Of a DNA stretch of 64,000 bases, positions 51,301-63,149 are shown piece after piece. This DNA is from Apostichopus japonicus (taxonomy: Eukaryota > Echinodermata > Holothuroidea > Aspidochirotida > Stichopodidae), in assembly GCF_037975245.1 (NCBI RefSeq), contig NC_092582.1, positions 24,652,077 through 24,716,076 on the forward strand, given 5' to 3'. How positions within the stretch are numbered: the first letter of the stretch is position 1; each line of letters opens with the position of its first letter. Below the pieces are notes generated by a model that saw only the letters and a list, made by a program, of their open reading frames with translations, searched no databases and had not been told where the DNA came from. The position numbers and the translations under genes were made by a program.

Positions 51301-54300
51301 CGTGTTTGGTTGTTTGCGTGTTTGTTTGTCAGCGTTTTTGGTTGTCTACGTGTCTGGTTGTATGCGTTTCTAATTGTCTGCGTGTCTGGTTGTCTGATTG
51401 TCAGCGCTTCTGGATGCCTGCGTGTCTGACTGTCTGCATATATGATTGTGTGCCTGTCTGATTGTATGCGTGTTGGTTGTTTGATTGTGTGCGTTTCTGA
51501 TTGTGTGCGTGCCTAATTGTCTGCGTGTTTGATTGTCTGCGTGTCTGGTTGTCTGATTATCTGGCTGTCTGCGTGTCTGATTGTCTGCGTGTCTGATTGT
51601 CTGGTTGTCCGATTGTCTGTATGTCTGCGTCTACGATTGTCTGGTTTTCTGCGTGTCTGATTGTCTGCGTGTCTGGTTGTCTGATTGTCTTGTTGTCTGC
51701 GTGTCTGATTGTCTGGTTGTCTGCGTGTCTGGTTATCTGCGTGTCTGATTGTCTGGTTGTCCGATTGTCTGTATGTCTGCGTCTACGATTGTCTGGTTTT
51801 GTGCGTGTCTGATTGTCTGCCTGTCTGGTTGTGTGATTGTCTGGTTGTCTGCGTGTCTGGTTGTCTGGGTGTCTGGTTGTCTGACTGTCTGCGTTTCTGA
51901 TTGTGTGCATGCCTCATTGTCTGCGTGTCTGATTGTCTGCGTGTCTGATTGTCTGACTGTCTGCGTGTCTGATTGTTTGGTTGTCAGATTGTCTGTGTGT
52001 CTGCGAGTCTGCTTGTCTGCTTGTCTGATTGTCTGCCTGTCTGATTGTCTGCGTGTGTCATTGTCTGATTGTCTGCTTGTCTGCTTGTCTGATTGTCTGC
52101 GTGTCTGGTTGTCTGTTTGTCTGGTTGTCTGTTTGTCTGTGTGCCTGTTTTTCTGCTTGTCTGGTTGTCTGATTCTCTGGTTGTGTGATTGTTTGATTGT
52201 CTGCGTGTTTAGTTTTCTGCGTGTCTGATTGTCTGCGTGTCTGATTGTCTGCGTGTCTGATTGTCTGCGTGTCTGATTGTCTTCGTGTCTGATTGTGTTC
52301 GTGTATGATTGTCTGCGTGTCGGATGGTCTGCGTTTCTGATTGTATGTGAGTCTTATTGTCTGCGTTTCTGGTTGTCTGCATGTCTGCTTGACTGCAAGT
52401 CTGCTTGTCAGCTGTACTGCGTAACTGATTGTCGGCGTGTCTGATTGTTTGATTGTCTGCATGACTGATGTTCTGATTGTCTGCGTGTCTGATTGTCTTC
52501 GTGTCTGATTGTCTGATTGTCAGCGCTTCTGGATGCCTGCGTGTCTGACTGTCTGCATATATGATTGTATGCCTGTCTGATTGTATGCGTGTTGGTTGTT
52601 TGATTGTGTGCGTTTCTGATTGTGTGCGTGCCTAATTGTCTGCGTGTTTGATTGTCTGCGTGTCTGGTTGTCCGATTGTCTGTATGTCTGCGTCTACGAT
52701 TGTCTGGTTTTCTGCGTGTCTGATTGTCTGCGTGTCTGGTTGTCTGATTGTCTTGTTGTCTGCGTGTCTGATTGTCTGGTTGTCTGCGTGTCTGGTTATC
52801 TGCGTGTCTGATTGTCTGGTTGTTCGATTGTCTGTATGTCTGCGTCTACGATTGTCTGGTTTTGTGCGTGTCTGATTGTCTGCCTGTCTGGTTGTGTGAT
52901 TGTCTTGTTGTCTGCGTGTCTGATTGTCTGGTTATCTGCGTGTCTGGTTGTCTGGGTGTCTGGTTGTCTGACTGTCTGCGTTTCTGATTGTGTGCGTGCC
53001 TCATTGTCTGCGTGTCTGATTGTCTGCGTGTCTGATTGTCTGACTGTCTGCGTGTCTGATTGTCTGGTTGTCAGATTGTCTGTGTGTCTGCGTGTCTGAT
53101 TGTCTGCATATACGATTGTCTGCCTGTCTGATTGTCTGCATGTGTCATTGTCTGATTGTCTGGTTGTCTGCTTGTCTGGTTGTCTGCGTGTCTGGTTGTC
53201 TGTTTGTCTGGTTGTCTGTTTGTCTGTGTGTCTGTTTTTCTGCTTGTCTGGTTGTCTGATTCTCTGGTTGTGTGATTGTTTGATTGTCTGCGTGTTTAGT
53301 TTTCTGCGTGTCTGATTGTCTGCGTGTCTGATTGTCTGCGTGTCTGAATGTCTGCGTGTCTGATTGTCTTCGTGTCTGATTATTTGCGTGTCTGATTGTC
53401 TGCGTGTCTCGTTGTCTGCGTGTCTGATTGTGTTCGTGTATGATTGTCTGCGTGTCGGATGGTCTGCGTTTCTGATTGTCTGTGAGTCTTATTGTCTGCG
53501 TTTCTGGTTGTCTGCATGTCTGCTTGACTGCAAGTCTGCTTGTCAGCTTTACTGCGTAACTGATTGTCGGCGTGTCTGATTGTTTGATTGTCTGCATGTC
53601 TGATGTTCTGATTGTCTGCGTGTCTGATTGTCTTCGTGTCTGATTGTCTGATTATCTGTGTGTCTGATTGTCTGCGTATCGGGTTGTCTGCATGTCTGCG
53701 TGTCTGATTGTCAGCGTGTCTGGTTTTCTGCGTGTCTGGTTGTTTGATTGTGTGCGTTTCTGATTGTGTGCGTGCCTCATTGTCTGCGTGTCTAATTTTC
53801 TGCGTGTCTGGTTGTCTGATTGTCTGGCTGTCTGCGTGTCTGGTTGTCTGCATATACGATTGTCTGTCTGTCTGATTGTCTGCGTGTGTCATTGTCTTGT
53901 TGTCTGCATGTCTGGTTGTCTGGTTGTCTGTGTGTCTGGTTGTCTTTGTGTCTGGTTGTCTGCGTTCTGGTTGTCTGTCTGTCTGTTTGTCTGTGTGTCT
54001 GTTTTTCTGCTTGTCTGGTTGTGTGATTCCATGGTTGTGTGATTGTCTGATTGTCTGCGTGTTTGGTTTTCTGCGTGTCTGATTGTCTGCATGTCTGATT
54101 GTCTGTGTGTCTGATTGTATGGTTTTCTGCGTGTCTGATTGTCTGCATGTCTGGTTGTTTGAATATATGATTGTCTGACTGTCTTATCGTCTGCATGTCT
54201 GATTGTCTGATTGTCTGGTTGTCTGCGTGTCTGGTTGTCTGCGTGTCTGGTTGTCTGCGTGTATGGTTGTATTCGTGTCTGGTTGTATTCGTGTCTGGTT

Positions 54301-54599
54301 GTCTGCGTGTCTGGTTGTATGATTGTCAGTTTGTCTGTGTGTCTGTTTTTCTGCTTGTCTGATTCTCTGGTTTTGTGATTGTTTGATTGTCTGCGTGTCT
54401 GGTTTTCTGCGTGTCTGATTATCTGCGTGTCTGATTGTCTGCGTGTCTGATTATCTGCGTGTCTGATTGTCTGCGTGTCTGGTTGTCAGTGTCTGTTTGT
54501 CTGCGTGTCTGGTTGAGTGATTGTCTGTTTGTCTGCGTGTCTGGGTGTCTGGTTTTCTGCGTGTCTGATTGTCTGCGTGTCTTATTGTCTGCGTTTCTA
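48341..54599. repeat. TGTCTGNN octamer satellite, left block
   Basis: About 780 head-to-tail octamers of the form TGTCTGNN, where NN is mostly CG, AT, GG or GT, often paired into 16-mers such as tgtctgcgtgtctggt. The unit lacks stop codons in most frames. The plus strand gives Cys/Leu/Val/Ser-rich open frames and the minus strand Gln/Thr/Arg/Asn-rich ones; none is a gene. Larger duplications are visible: 51597-51812 recurs at 52660-52875 and the 52462 region at 53597 (offsets 1063 and 1135 bp). Confidence 0.97.
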
Positions 54600-55337
54600 A
54601 TAAGCGAGTTCAGAGTTACGAGTGCGCATGCCCGATTCTCACTTGGGGTCAGGTCAACTGAGAATTGAATCCTCGGAAAACGTAAACAATGACAGCTTTT
54701 CATAACGATAATCGCACTAAGAATGGGTTACTGCGACATTCGGAATTTATTTCTAGTGCATATTTCGGTGTGTACGACTTAAAAACGTGTATAAATTGAC
54801 TGAAACTACTTCATAATAATATTGAATATAATGGAACACAGGTCCGTATCGCACGTGAAATAGTTAGTCTGATATAGGCCTACGAACGGGAAAAAGGAGT
54901 ATATGTGACTGTATCCTTCGTATGGGTTACGCGACCTTACGTGGTTGCGGGTGTCTTAATGCTTCGCGGAAGTTCTAACTGATAATTTTCGGAATTGAAT
55001 TTAAAATATAGCATGGAACAAACTATTTTGCCCTTTTGTTTGTCATTATGAGCCTGAACTGTTTTTTAGAGAATATCGTAAGCAACTCGAGTCTAAAATA
55101 CTAACAGTGACACTGACAGAACTGTAGATCTAAATAGGCCTACATAACCTATCCTCATACTCGTTGCTTTTACGTCCATCAACGAAAACTGCATAGTATA
55201 GGCATTGGTATCTTGTAGTTGCAACTACATGGTTTTTCATGTTAAGAAATATTAGTTCTCTTCATTTTTATGCGTGATTTAAAATAAGCTTAGTCTTATT
55301 CTTGGCATATTCCTACTACTCATAGGGGGGTGTTACT

Positions 55338-55895
55338 AAAACGAATGACAATTGCATTACACATAACGAATGACAATATGTTGTAGGCCTACACACTAAA
55401 AAATTGCGTTGACTAAAACGAATGAAAGTAAATGACAGCACAGACATTTGCTTCAACCGGATATCACAGTTCAGACTTTGTGGGTATATTAAAGCCACGC
55501 AAAAAAAATCGGAAAATTGGGGTTTAAATCGCAAAAATTCGAGTTGACATTTTGCGACTGTGACCGGTGTTTTCGGTAAATTCTTGAGCAAGATGTTTGA
55601 CTTGTCCTGTGGGATTTTACCCCGTGAACTTAGGGGAATTGAAAAAAATTGTTGCTATATAAAAAATTATTGTTTTTATTACCCCCCCCCAGGGCAAGGG
55701 GACGGTCGCCTCCCTGGCGGAGGTTCTTTTCCCAGACTGATCATAAAGGTGGGACCTCTTCTCTCTTATCCCTCTTATATCCACTCACCACCGTCCTTCG
55801 TTGTTATTCGTTGTCATTCGCTGTCATTCGCTGTCATTCGCGAATGATAATTAACCCTGTACAAAGTCAATTGTCATTCGGTCATTCGCTGTCAT
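55338..55895. repeat. Inverted clusters of a 10-bp motif
   Basis: acgaatgaca and close variants occur three times at 55338-55440. The inverse form tgtcattcg(c/t) occurs at least six times at 55808-55895. The poly-C run and other sequence between them make this look like a small nested element or a regulatory cluster inside the TIR transposon. Confidence 0.6.
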
Positions 55896-55980
55896 TCGTT
55901 TTTGTTTGTCCTCTTATAGGGTGGGTTCAATTTGTTCGAAAAAAAAAAATAAAATTATTTATTTTATTTGGAGAAGAACA

Positions 55981-56529
55981 TTATAAAAAATAATAGTGGG
56001 TGGGGGATTTCCAGGGGTTATTCCAAGGAATATTATTAATACGCTGCGATGGTGTACACTCTGCCTTTAGAAAGCACAACCTTGACTCGGCAGAAATGGC
56101 ATTGTAAAATATTTCCCTGAGCCACCCAGACTCTAAATAGCTGAAGACTTTACCATCTTTATAGTCCGTCATCAGTCTTTGCTTCAGTTCAATGTTATCA
56201 ATACTGGTAAAATAATGCGCAATATCAATGTACATGCAAGGCGGCCATTTTTTCATTTCAATTTCGCCTTCCCATGCAAGTGGTAAATCCGAAAGAGGAT
56301 CGGGCATGGTCTTTCCTTCAACCTGAAGTACCGATGCGTAGTCATCTGCCTTTTCATTTCGCGCATCTGCTTTATTAACTTCAGCAATGTTCATCTGAAC
56401 GGCAGCATACGCTAAAGCAACCAACTCTTCTTTCCGGCCATTCATCTTTAACTTTCGTTTCTTTAAAAATTCCTTCAGTCTGTCAACTTTCCAAAGTTTA
56501 AACTCTTCCAAACTTGTAGGAATATCCAT
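55981..56529 (-). pseudogene. Truncated SAP-domain protein of a transposon (YqaJ/SWIM type)
   Basis: A continuous frame of 182 codons from a good ATG at 56529. Residues 6-43 form a SAP domain, a DNA-binding helix-loop-helix (LEEFKLWKVDRLKEFLKKRK, then GRKEELVALAY). Further on, WPPCMYIDIAHYF, SGWLREIFYNAIS and CFLKAECTPSQRINN are typical of the region before a SWIM zinc finger and YqaJ-like nuclease domain in transposon-linked invertebrate proteins. That assignment is from memory of the family. Soon after NNIP the match ends and a stop follows, so the SWIM and nuclease domains are missing. The gene is close to the right TIR (about 170 bp), as expected for an element-encoded gene. Confidence 0.65.
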
Positions 56530-56704
56530 CGCAAAGCGAAAAAACAGAGTAAATTTAGACGTAAATTATGCGATTTCTAATGTTTACTGTAAGTGCTCAT
56601 TAAGTTAACGTGGGTACGCGAGCATACAACTCTCGTCGCAACGAGAGTATTCTTATTTGACCTCTTGACCTCCATTGCGCAATGCAAACTCTGAACTCGC
56701 TTAT

Positions 56705-57420
56705 TGTCTGCGTGTCTGATTGTCTGATTGTCAGCGTGTCTGGTTGTCTGCGTGTCTGCATATATGATTGTCTGTCTGTCTGTATGTCTGCCTGTCTGGT
56801 TGTTTGATTGTGTGCGTTTCTGCTTGTGTACGTGCCTCATTGTCTGCGTGTCTGATTGTCTTTGTGTCTGGTTGTCTGATTGTCTGGCTGTCTGCGTGTC
56901 TGGTTGTCTGCGTGTCTGATTGTCTGGTTGTCCGATTGTCTGATTGTCTGGTTTTCTGCGTGTCTGATTGTCTGCGTGTCTGATTGTTTGCATATATGAT
57001 TGTCTGACTGTCTGATTGTCTGCGTGTCCAATTGTCTGGTTGTCTGCGTGTCTTGTTGTCTGCGTGTCTGGTTGTATTTGTGTCTGGTTGTCTGCGTGTC
57101 TGGTTGTATGATTGTCTGTTTGTCTGTGTGTCTGTTTTTCTACTTGTCTGGTTGTCTGATTCTCTAGTTGTGTGATTGTTTGATTGTCTGCGTGTCTGGT
57201 TTTCTGCGTGTCTGATTATCTGCGTGTCTGTTTGTCTGCGTGTCTGGTTGTCAGTGTCTGGTTGTCTGCGTGTCTGATTGTCTGCGTGTCTGATTGTCTG
57301 CTAGTCTTATTGTCTGCATGTCTGGTTGTATGCATGTCTGATTGTCTGGTTGTCTACGTGTGTGATTGTCTGCGTGTCCAATTGTCAGTATGTCTGATTG
57401 TCTTCGTGTCTGGTTGTCTG
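56705..57420. repeat. TGTCTGNN octamer satellite, right block
   Basis: Same octamer array as the left block. Its order of variants closely follows that at about 53740-54500; for example 'gtgattgtttgattgtctg' with the same flanks occurs at 54375 and about 57171. The segment therefore looks like a further large duplication. The array ends abruptly at ggaaccagacc (57420). Confidence 0.96.
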
Positions 57421-58764
57421 GAACCAGACCAAACGGACAGACTGCTTAGGGCTGTTTTCAAATCGTTTGGAACACCCGATGTGTAACCTATTTAGAAGGT
57501 TTCAATGGAACTAACTCCTCGCCAGGTCCTACGGGACGAAAAGAGGGCATGGGCAGGGCCTCGGGGGGCAGTTCCCCAGGCGCTCAACTATGATTTCTCT
57601 TTCTTTTTTCTTCTGCCATTCAAAATCAAACATGTGAGAATCGAACTAAATGCACACGTGTTCAATTTGGCGGTAACATGACACAAAGTGTACAATATAT
57701 ATATGTGGGAAAGTAAGGATGGCGGAATAACACGGACCCTCAGGCTGGAACAGTACGATTGTTTGAAAGAAACACCACGGTAATTAGTTAACATTAGTCC
57801 AAGTTGTTAACTAGTGCATATCGTGCACTGTGTCTGTTTTTTTGTTTTTTTTTAATCTACTTTTTTATAACTTTGCCCTCCAGATTTTAATATGCCCATC
57901 CGCAATATCTGCATGACATATATGAGCTAGTCGTTGCTGTGTTACGGTTTAATCTACATTGTAAAATTGGGAATTTCCAGAAGACAATACAAACTGACTA
58001 AACAAAGCATACAACCGATAATTGTACAAAACTTGACACATTTACTGCAACGTGCAAAATAGTTGTTGGAAAGAATCTGAAATATTACACATTTATCTAT
58101 ATAAGATCTATGTATGGTTTTTCGCGGGTGACTTACGTTTTCTCCATGAAATGAATCACAGTAGGCTATGTGATCTGCTATATGTTCATGATACATGCAT
58201 GTTCTTCTAAGCCTTTACTATCCTTTGTTAACCTGAGGCTCAAATTGTGACAAGCTCCAAAACTTTTAAAATATTCATGATGGTGTCACTGTATACTCTT
58301 CAAAACTTCCATAAAATCTTAATGCTATTTTCCACTCTGAATACATGGTTTGTACATTATAAACTAGTTCAAACAAGTACGTCTTGAACTCTATTGCCAT
58401 AACGATTTCACTCACTCTGATATTTTCCGACACATATTTCGTAATAGCGCCATTAATTTGTAACGGTATCCCATGTCTCCGCTGTAATGATGTGCTGTTC
58501 AATTGTACGTCCAACAGAACATTTTGCAGGAAATTCCACGAGAAAGCCGTTTGTTGCTCGTAATATATAGTTTATATTCTGTAACCCGCCTTCTCATTAT
58601 TGTAGTGCGCGTGCGCGCTACAATATTGACTTTACTAGCCAAGTGAACGATACCTACATGACTGGACGTTGAAACTTAAAGTTTCAAATAGTCAATGGAC
58701 ATTTGCAGTTTCAGAGGCTAGCTGCGTAGCCAACTTATTCTGAGCCTGTCATGGCGCTCACTAA
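57421..58764. other. Non-repetitive stretch, no firm gene
   Basis: Directly after the satellite, 57421-57485 (+) reads EPDQTDRLLRAVFKSFGTPDV and a stop, possibly a coding remnant. On the minus strand an open frame at 58514-58275 (MDVQLNSTSLQRRHG...) has reasonable composition but no recognisable domain or splice context. Confidence 0.3.
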
Positions 58765-59620
58765 CGCCCTCACTTGAATTTGAATTGAATTTGAATTTAT
58801 TGTCATGCACAATCGGAAATTCGGCTTTACACAGGTCGTAAACGTAAAAAAAGCAGTATCAATAGACTGCGATACACATACAGTAATACAAACATATTCA
58901 CAGCAAGTCCTACAAATAAGAAACTTATCTTCTCACTTGTGAATTAAATATATTGATAGAATTAGGCACAAATGAGTATCTGTAGCGGGCCCTAAGTGTA
59001 CCTGGTGGGCATAAACGCAGTCCAGAGCGGTTGTAAATGTAGTGCTCAAACAAAGGGTGTGTTGGGTCTTGCATGATTTGTTTCACTTTATTGCAGACCC
59101 TCTCATGATACAAGCACTCTAACGAAGGTAAGTGACCACTGATTACCCACTGAGCAACTCTTCTAGATTGCTCAAGCATCTTCACATCGAGTCTTGTACC
59201 ATTGGCAAAGTAACAAATTATGTTGTACATCAAAACAATTGAATGAGGGATTTATAGAACTAGGTCATGATTGTTTTATCCACTCTGAGGTTATTTAGTT
59301 TTCTCAAGAAATACGGTACAGCCTTTGATTTGCTTTCTTTTGGTGGCATTACTAGACCAGTCAGGTTTGTTACTCAGCATGATTCCTAAGTACTCATGTT
59401 TATCTACTTGTTCTACTTGTTCCCCATCAACATAGTTGGGAGCGTGAGTTATTGGCTTGCGACGGAAATTTATAATCAGCTCCTTAGTTTTGGACACATT
59501 AAGTTGTGACCATAGGCGTACGAGGCGGGGGGGGGGGGGGGGCAGACTACCCCCATATTTCCAGAGGACAAGAAATTCGGGTAAAAGTCCTGAAAATTTC
59601 GGCAGCCTAAGAGGAGAAAA

Positions 59621-59658
<38 letters not shown>

Positions 59659-60850
59659 AGATATATATGCAATAGCATGCCCGAATCTTTTTCAAATTTT
59701 GCCCGACAATTCCATGATTTTCTTTATTTACCATCATGATGCCCGAATATTTCCGTGTAACACCACCGTAAGCGCAGCTCATCTGGGCTACCACGCTTTT
59801 TGCACGATCAATTTTTTTCTAACTAGTCAACTGTATACCTGGACATCCCCGACATGAGTGCATATAAGAAACATTTTCTTTTATATGGATGCAAGGGGGG
59901 GGGGGGCTGCCTACAAGCCTAGAAGTACAGGTTTATCATATTCTTTGTTATATTTTATACTTTTTTGTGAGACAAATTGCAGTCTCACCCGACACAGCGA
60001 CATTAGCCCGCCTACGTGTCGTTGAACAATGTTTGTTTTCTGGAGGTAGCTGAGTACTGTGTTAAAATAATAAATACGGTAACTAAATAGGAGCTTAAAA
60101 ATATACTGTCCTATTTTTCCCCTTCAAAGTGATGTTACCATTTTTTTCTTCTAATTTACCAAATTTTTGGGAAAGTGTAAATTTCTAAAACGTGAGATTA
60201 TAAAACAAAAAATGTTTAGATGCAACTTGCAAGGCCTCAAAAGTGCCGTTTCCGGCAATCTGAGAGGCATCTTATGCCAAAAATTTTCTTGTACGCTACG
60301 CGCCAACCGATGGTGGCGCTCCGCTTAGATAGTGTCACGGGAACTTTCGGGCACAAATATTTCTGCACATCCCCCCCCCCCAAAACTGAAATGGTCCCTT
60401 ACGCCTATGGTTGTAACAAATGATCATCGCACCACTGGACAAACCTTGCAATCGCGGTGGCGTTTGAGTCAATGTCACCTGACAGGTAACCAGTAATGAC
60501 ATTATCATCCGCATATTTGATGACGCTACAATCACTGGCGGCATATTCTGACAGTCGCTGGTATACAGGGAAAAAAGCCAGAGGGAGAGGACACCGCCCT
60601 GAGGCGCACCTACACTTAAAGTCATTTCCCCTGAGTAGACATCGCCTACCTTCACCCTCTGAGGTCTATTTCTAAGGAAATCATGAATCCATAGGGTAAT
60701 TTGGGGGGGGGGGGGGGACATCGTATGCCACTAGAAAAGTCTATAAAAGTAGATCTCGCATACTGCCTATCTTTATCTAAATGAGAGTAAATTATGTGAA
60801 GATATGTCAACACCGATCACCATCTTTGTATGTATACTTGAATACTCCAT
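58765..60850 (-). mobile_element. Decayed CR1/Rex1-like retrotransposon, split by a hAT element
   Basis: The minus strand carries reverse transcriptase parts in order. HLDKDRQYARSTFIDFSSG lies near 60750-60800. ITLWIHDFLRNRPQRVKVG and SVGAPQGGVLS lie near 60600-60700. SDCSVIKYADDN, with the catalytic YADD, is near 60510-60540 in another frame. Then come QWCDDHLLQ, a break at the hAT insertion, LNVSKTKELIINFRRKPITH at about 59440-59500, and an end portion ARYRYSFVPNSINIFN near 58930-59000. Frameshifts and a deletion before the WIHDFL block show it is dead. The 3' end on the minus strand has short TTCAAAT-type repeats (58770-58800), a tail like those of related elements. It is the same family type as the 32011-32560 fragment. 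Confidence 0.85.
59511..60409. mobile_element. hAT-type element, family 2, copy b, in the retrotransposon
   Basis: The ends are CATAGGCGTACGAGG and, inverted, CATAGGCGTAAGGGA. The flanking octamers GTTGTGAC (59503-59510) and GTTGTAAC (60410-60417) differ by one base. The interior shares 'gcccgaat' blocks and G/C runs with copy a and contains a (TA)n run near 59622. It interrupts the reverse transcriptase between QWCDDHLLQ and LNVSKTKE, so it inserted after the retrotransposon. Confidence 0.9.
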
Positions 60851-60892
60851 GGTGTGTTGTCCGATCAAAAAATAACACCATGAACAACCGGA

Positions 60893-61350
60893 AAGTTCTT
60901 CCTATAATATACTGCAAGCACTCCATGCGCACTGCAATAACCCGTATTTGCAAAGTACTTCCTATAATACTGCAAGCACTCCATGCGCACTACAATACTG
61001 CGTATTTGCAATTTCTTCCTATAATACTGTAAGCACTCCATGCGCACTACAATAACCCGTATTTGCAAAGTACTTCCTATAATACTGCAAGCACTCCATG
61101 CGCACTACAATACTGCGTATATGCAAAGTACTTCCTACAATACTGCAAGCACTCCATGCGCACTACTATATTGCGTATTTGCAAAGTACTTCCTATAATA
61201 CTGCAAGCACTCCATGCGCACTACAATACTGCGTATTTGCAAAGTACTTCCTACAATACTGCAAGCACTCCATGCGCACTACTATATTGCGTATTTGCAA
61301 AGTACTTCCTATAATACTGCAAGCACTCCATGCGCACTAAAATATTGCGT
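60893..61350. repeat. 58-bp minisatellite, ~8 copies
   Basis: Units run aaagtacttcctataatact, gcaagcactccatgcgcact, then acaatactgcgtatttgc. Most copies are over 90% alike by eye. Two alternating variants (ataatactgc and acaatactgc in the middle, acaatactg and actatattg at the end) suggest a two-unit higher-order repeat from about 61060. Open frames across it are artefacts. Confidence 0.96.
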
Positions 61351-61979
61351 ATTTCCATGCAAATGCAGTTCTAGTTAGAAGGATTTCTTTTCCCCTAGTT
61401 GTTTAGTTGTCACTACTAAACCGAATTCTAATTCTCATAAAAGGGAAGAAAAAGAGGGCGTGAAGTCTAGTGAGAGGCAATTGTCATTACGATCACTGTT
61501 GCTATGCTGTCGATGATGCGATTCAGAATTGTAATACACATGGAAAGTAGATTAAGCACAATCAAGTGATTCAAAATCTCAAAACAAATACGGAAAGATA
61601 ATGATTTATAGCTAAAAAATGTACATATACCATCTATATGTGACAGAACGGCTTACCCTTGATAATCTATCATAGCGCCATATTGATAGAGCCCTATTGA
61701 TTTTGGTGCTCATCTCTAGAATATTGTAACGCTTTCCGCTTCGGTGTGTACGGTGAAGTACCCAGTTGGCAATTGAGGAAGGGGGTTGTAGAAAGAGACT
61801 CGAGGACACCGTTGAAAAGAAGTACACTAACAGTGCATTAAGAGTTTTAAAAGTATAATTAGATCAACAATGTACCTGCCGTACATCTTTCGTAAAGCAT
61901 AATAAACAAATAATATATACAGAAAGTAGAACAATAAAACCTAAACACGATAACAAGGGCGTCATACATGAATTAGCCC

Positions 61980-62235
61980 TAATATGTAAGCTGCCTAGCA
62001 GCACAGCTAACTATAGGCGCTGCGTCAAAGACAACGCAGGCACAACGCAGCTAATCTATAGGTACTGCGTCAAGGGCGACGCAGCGTAAGGACAACGCAG
62101 CGCAGCTAACGATGATATTCGTCCGCCCGCGAACCCTACGCAGCGACGACCTTGCGCAGGCACAAGCAGTTACGCAGCGCAGCTGCAGAGTGCATGCAGG
62201 CACAAGCAGTTACGCAGCGCAGCTGCAGAGTGCAT
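61980..62235. repeat. CGCAG-rich cluster with 40-bp duplication
   Basis: About fifteen copies of cgcag/ctgcg lie in 250 bp that is clearly more GC-rich than its surroundings. It ends in a perfect tandem pair of a 40-bp block starting 'gcaggcacaagcagttacg' (62156-62195 and 62196-62235). No coding frame stands out. Confidence 0.8.
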
Positions 62236-63149
62236 TACTCGATTCTCTGCACAAGCCAAAAATAATCTAAGTCCCTAAAACAACATACAAATTCGGCATA
62301 GATTGTGCCTAGCAAATTACACTAAATATATCGCAACTTAATGTGTAAAAACGCTCCTTGCACGACATTATAAATACCCCCGTAACTGTATAGAACCCTA
62401 TACACGATTTAATTAACCAATTATGAAAAAGCCAGTAAGATTGACAAGCGCCATAGCCCAATGGCAGCCGGTCAACGGTCTCTACAATACTATACAAATA
62501 TGAACTAACCCCGCCCCACTGTCTATGCACCCCTAATAATTTCCCGTATACTAAGAACAAAGGAGGCCTTGTCCACCGGACTGTTTACATAAAGCCCCGG
62601 CAGCAAGAACCAACTTCCGCAGCCAGCAATAAACTGATACTCAAGTTACACAAACTAGAGACCTCCTAGCTGAAACATTACGTAAGAAACATTTTATAAC
62701 GGTAAATAGAAAATACGTTCACACGAGAAAATTAGGTTGTTTTCTCGTAACAATATTAATGAGGTCACAGGGTCCAATGTAAACATTTTCAGAATTGAAT
62801 CATTCTTTGTGTGAAGGTGTTGGAAGATAGCGGGTACATGCTAATGTATGTTCGATGTGATATTATGTACATTTATTAGGGGGCAAGGCTTGAGTTGAAT
62901 TTTGCTAAAAAATAGCTTGTATAACATGGTTAGTTAACCTATTGAGTAAGTAGCTCCACAGTTAGTGAAAGAACCTTGCTGATCAATTTAATAAACAATG
63001 ACGAAAGCTTGGGATTATAATCTCAATTGCGAAGGAATCACCAAAAGCCCACTTGGTTGGGATATGCAGAGACACTTATTGTTGATGTATCTCTTTTGTC
63101 TTTGTTCTTTCAGTTCTTAAATTCATCTCTCTCTCTATAACACAGTACA

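Larger units (their letters stand above)
54602..56702. mobile_element. TIR transposon inserted in the octamer satellite (ISL2EU-like)
   Basis: Inverted termini AAGCGAGTTCAGAGTT lie at both ends, with weaker pairing inward to a GCGC block. The dinucleotide AT flanks both sides (54600-54601 and 56703-56704). Removing the element plus one AT gives 'gtttctaattgtctg', a variant found intact in the same satellite near 51366, which supports the boundaries. Inside is a truncated SAP-domain gene on the minus strand. As I recall, ISL2EU-type transposons have 2-bp duplications and carry a YqaJ-type exonuclease gene, and SAP domains commonly precede that type. The superfamily call is therefore an inference. 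No transposase is visible, so the copy is a deletion derivative. Confidence 0.75.

Noticed and set aside
48392-54668. Many 60-170 codon open frames rich in Cys/Leu/Val or Gln/Thr/Asn/Arg
   Set aside because: All are translations of the TGTCTGNN array in different frames and strands. There is no start context, splice signal or conserved domain.
60781-61340. Four overlapping open frames of about 80 codons
   Set aside because: They are translations of the 58-bp minisatellite; repeats of the same peptide appear in shifted frames.
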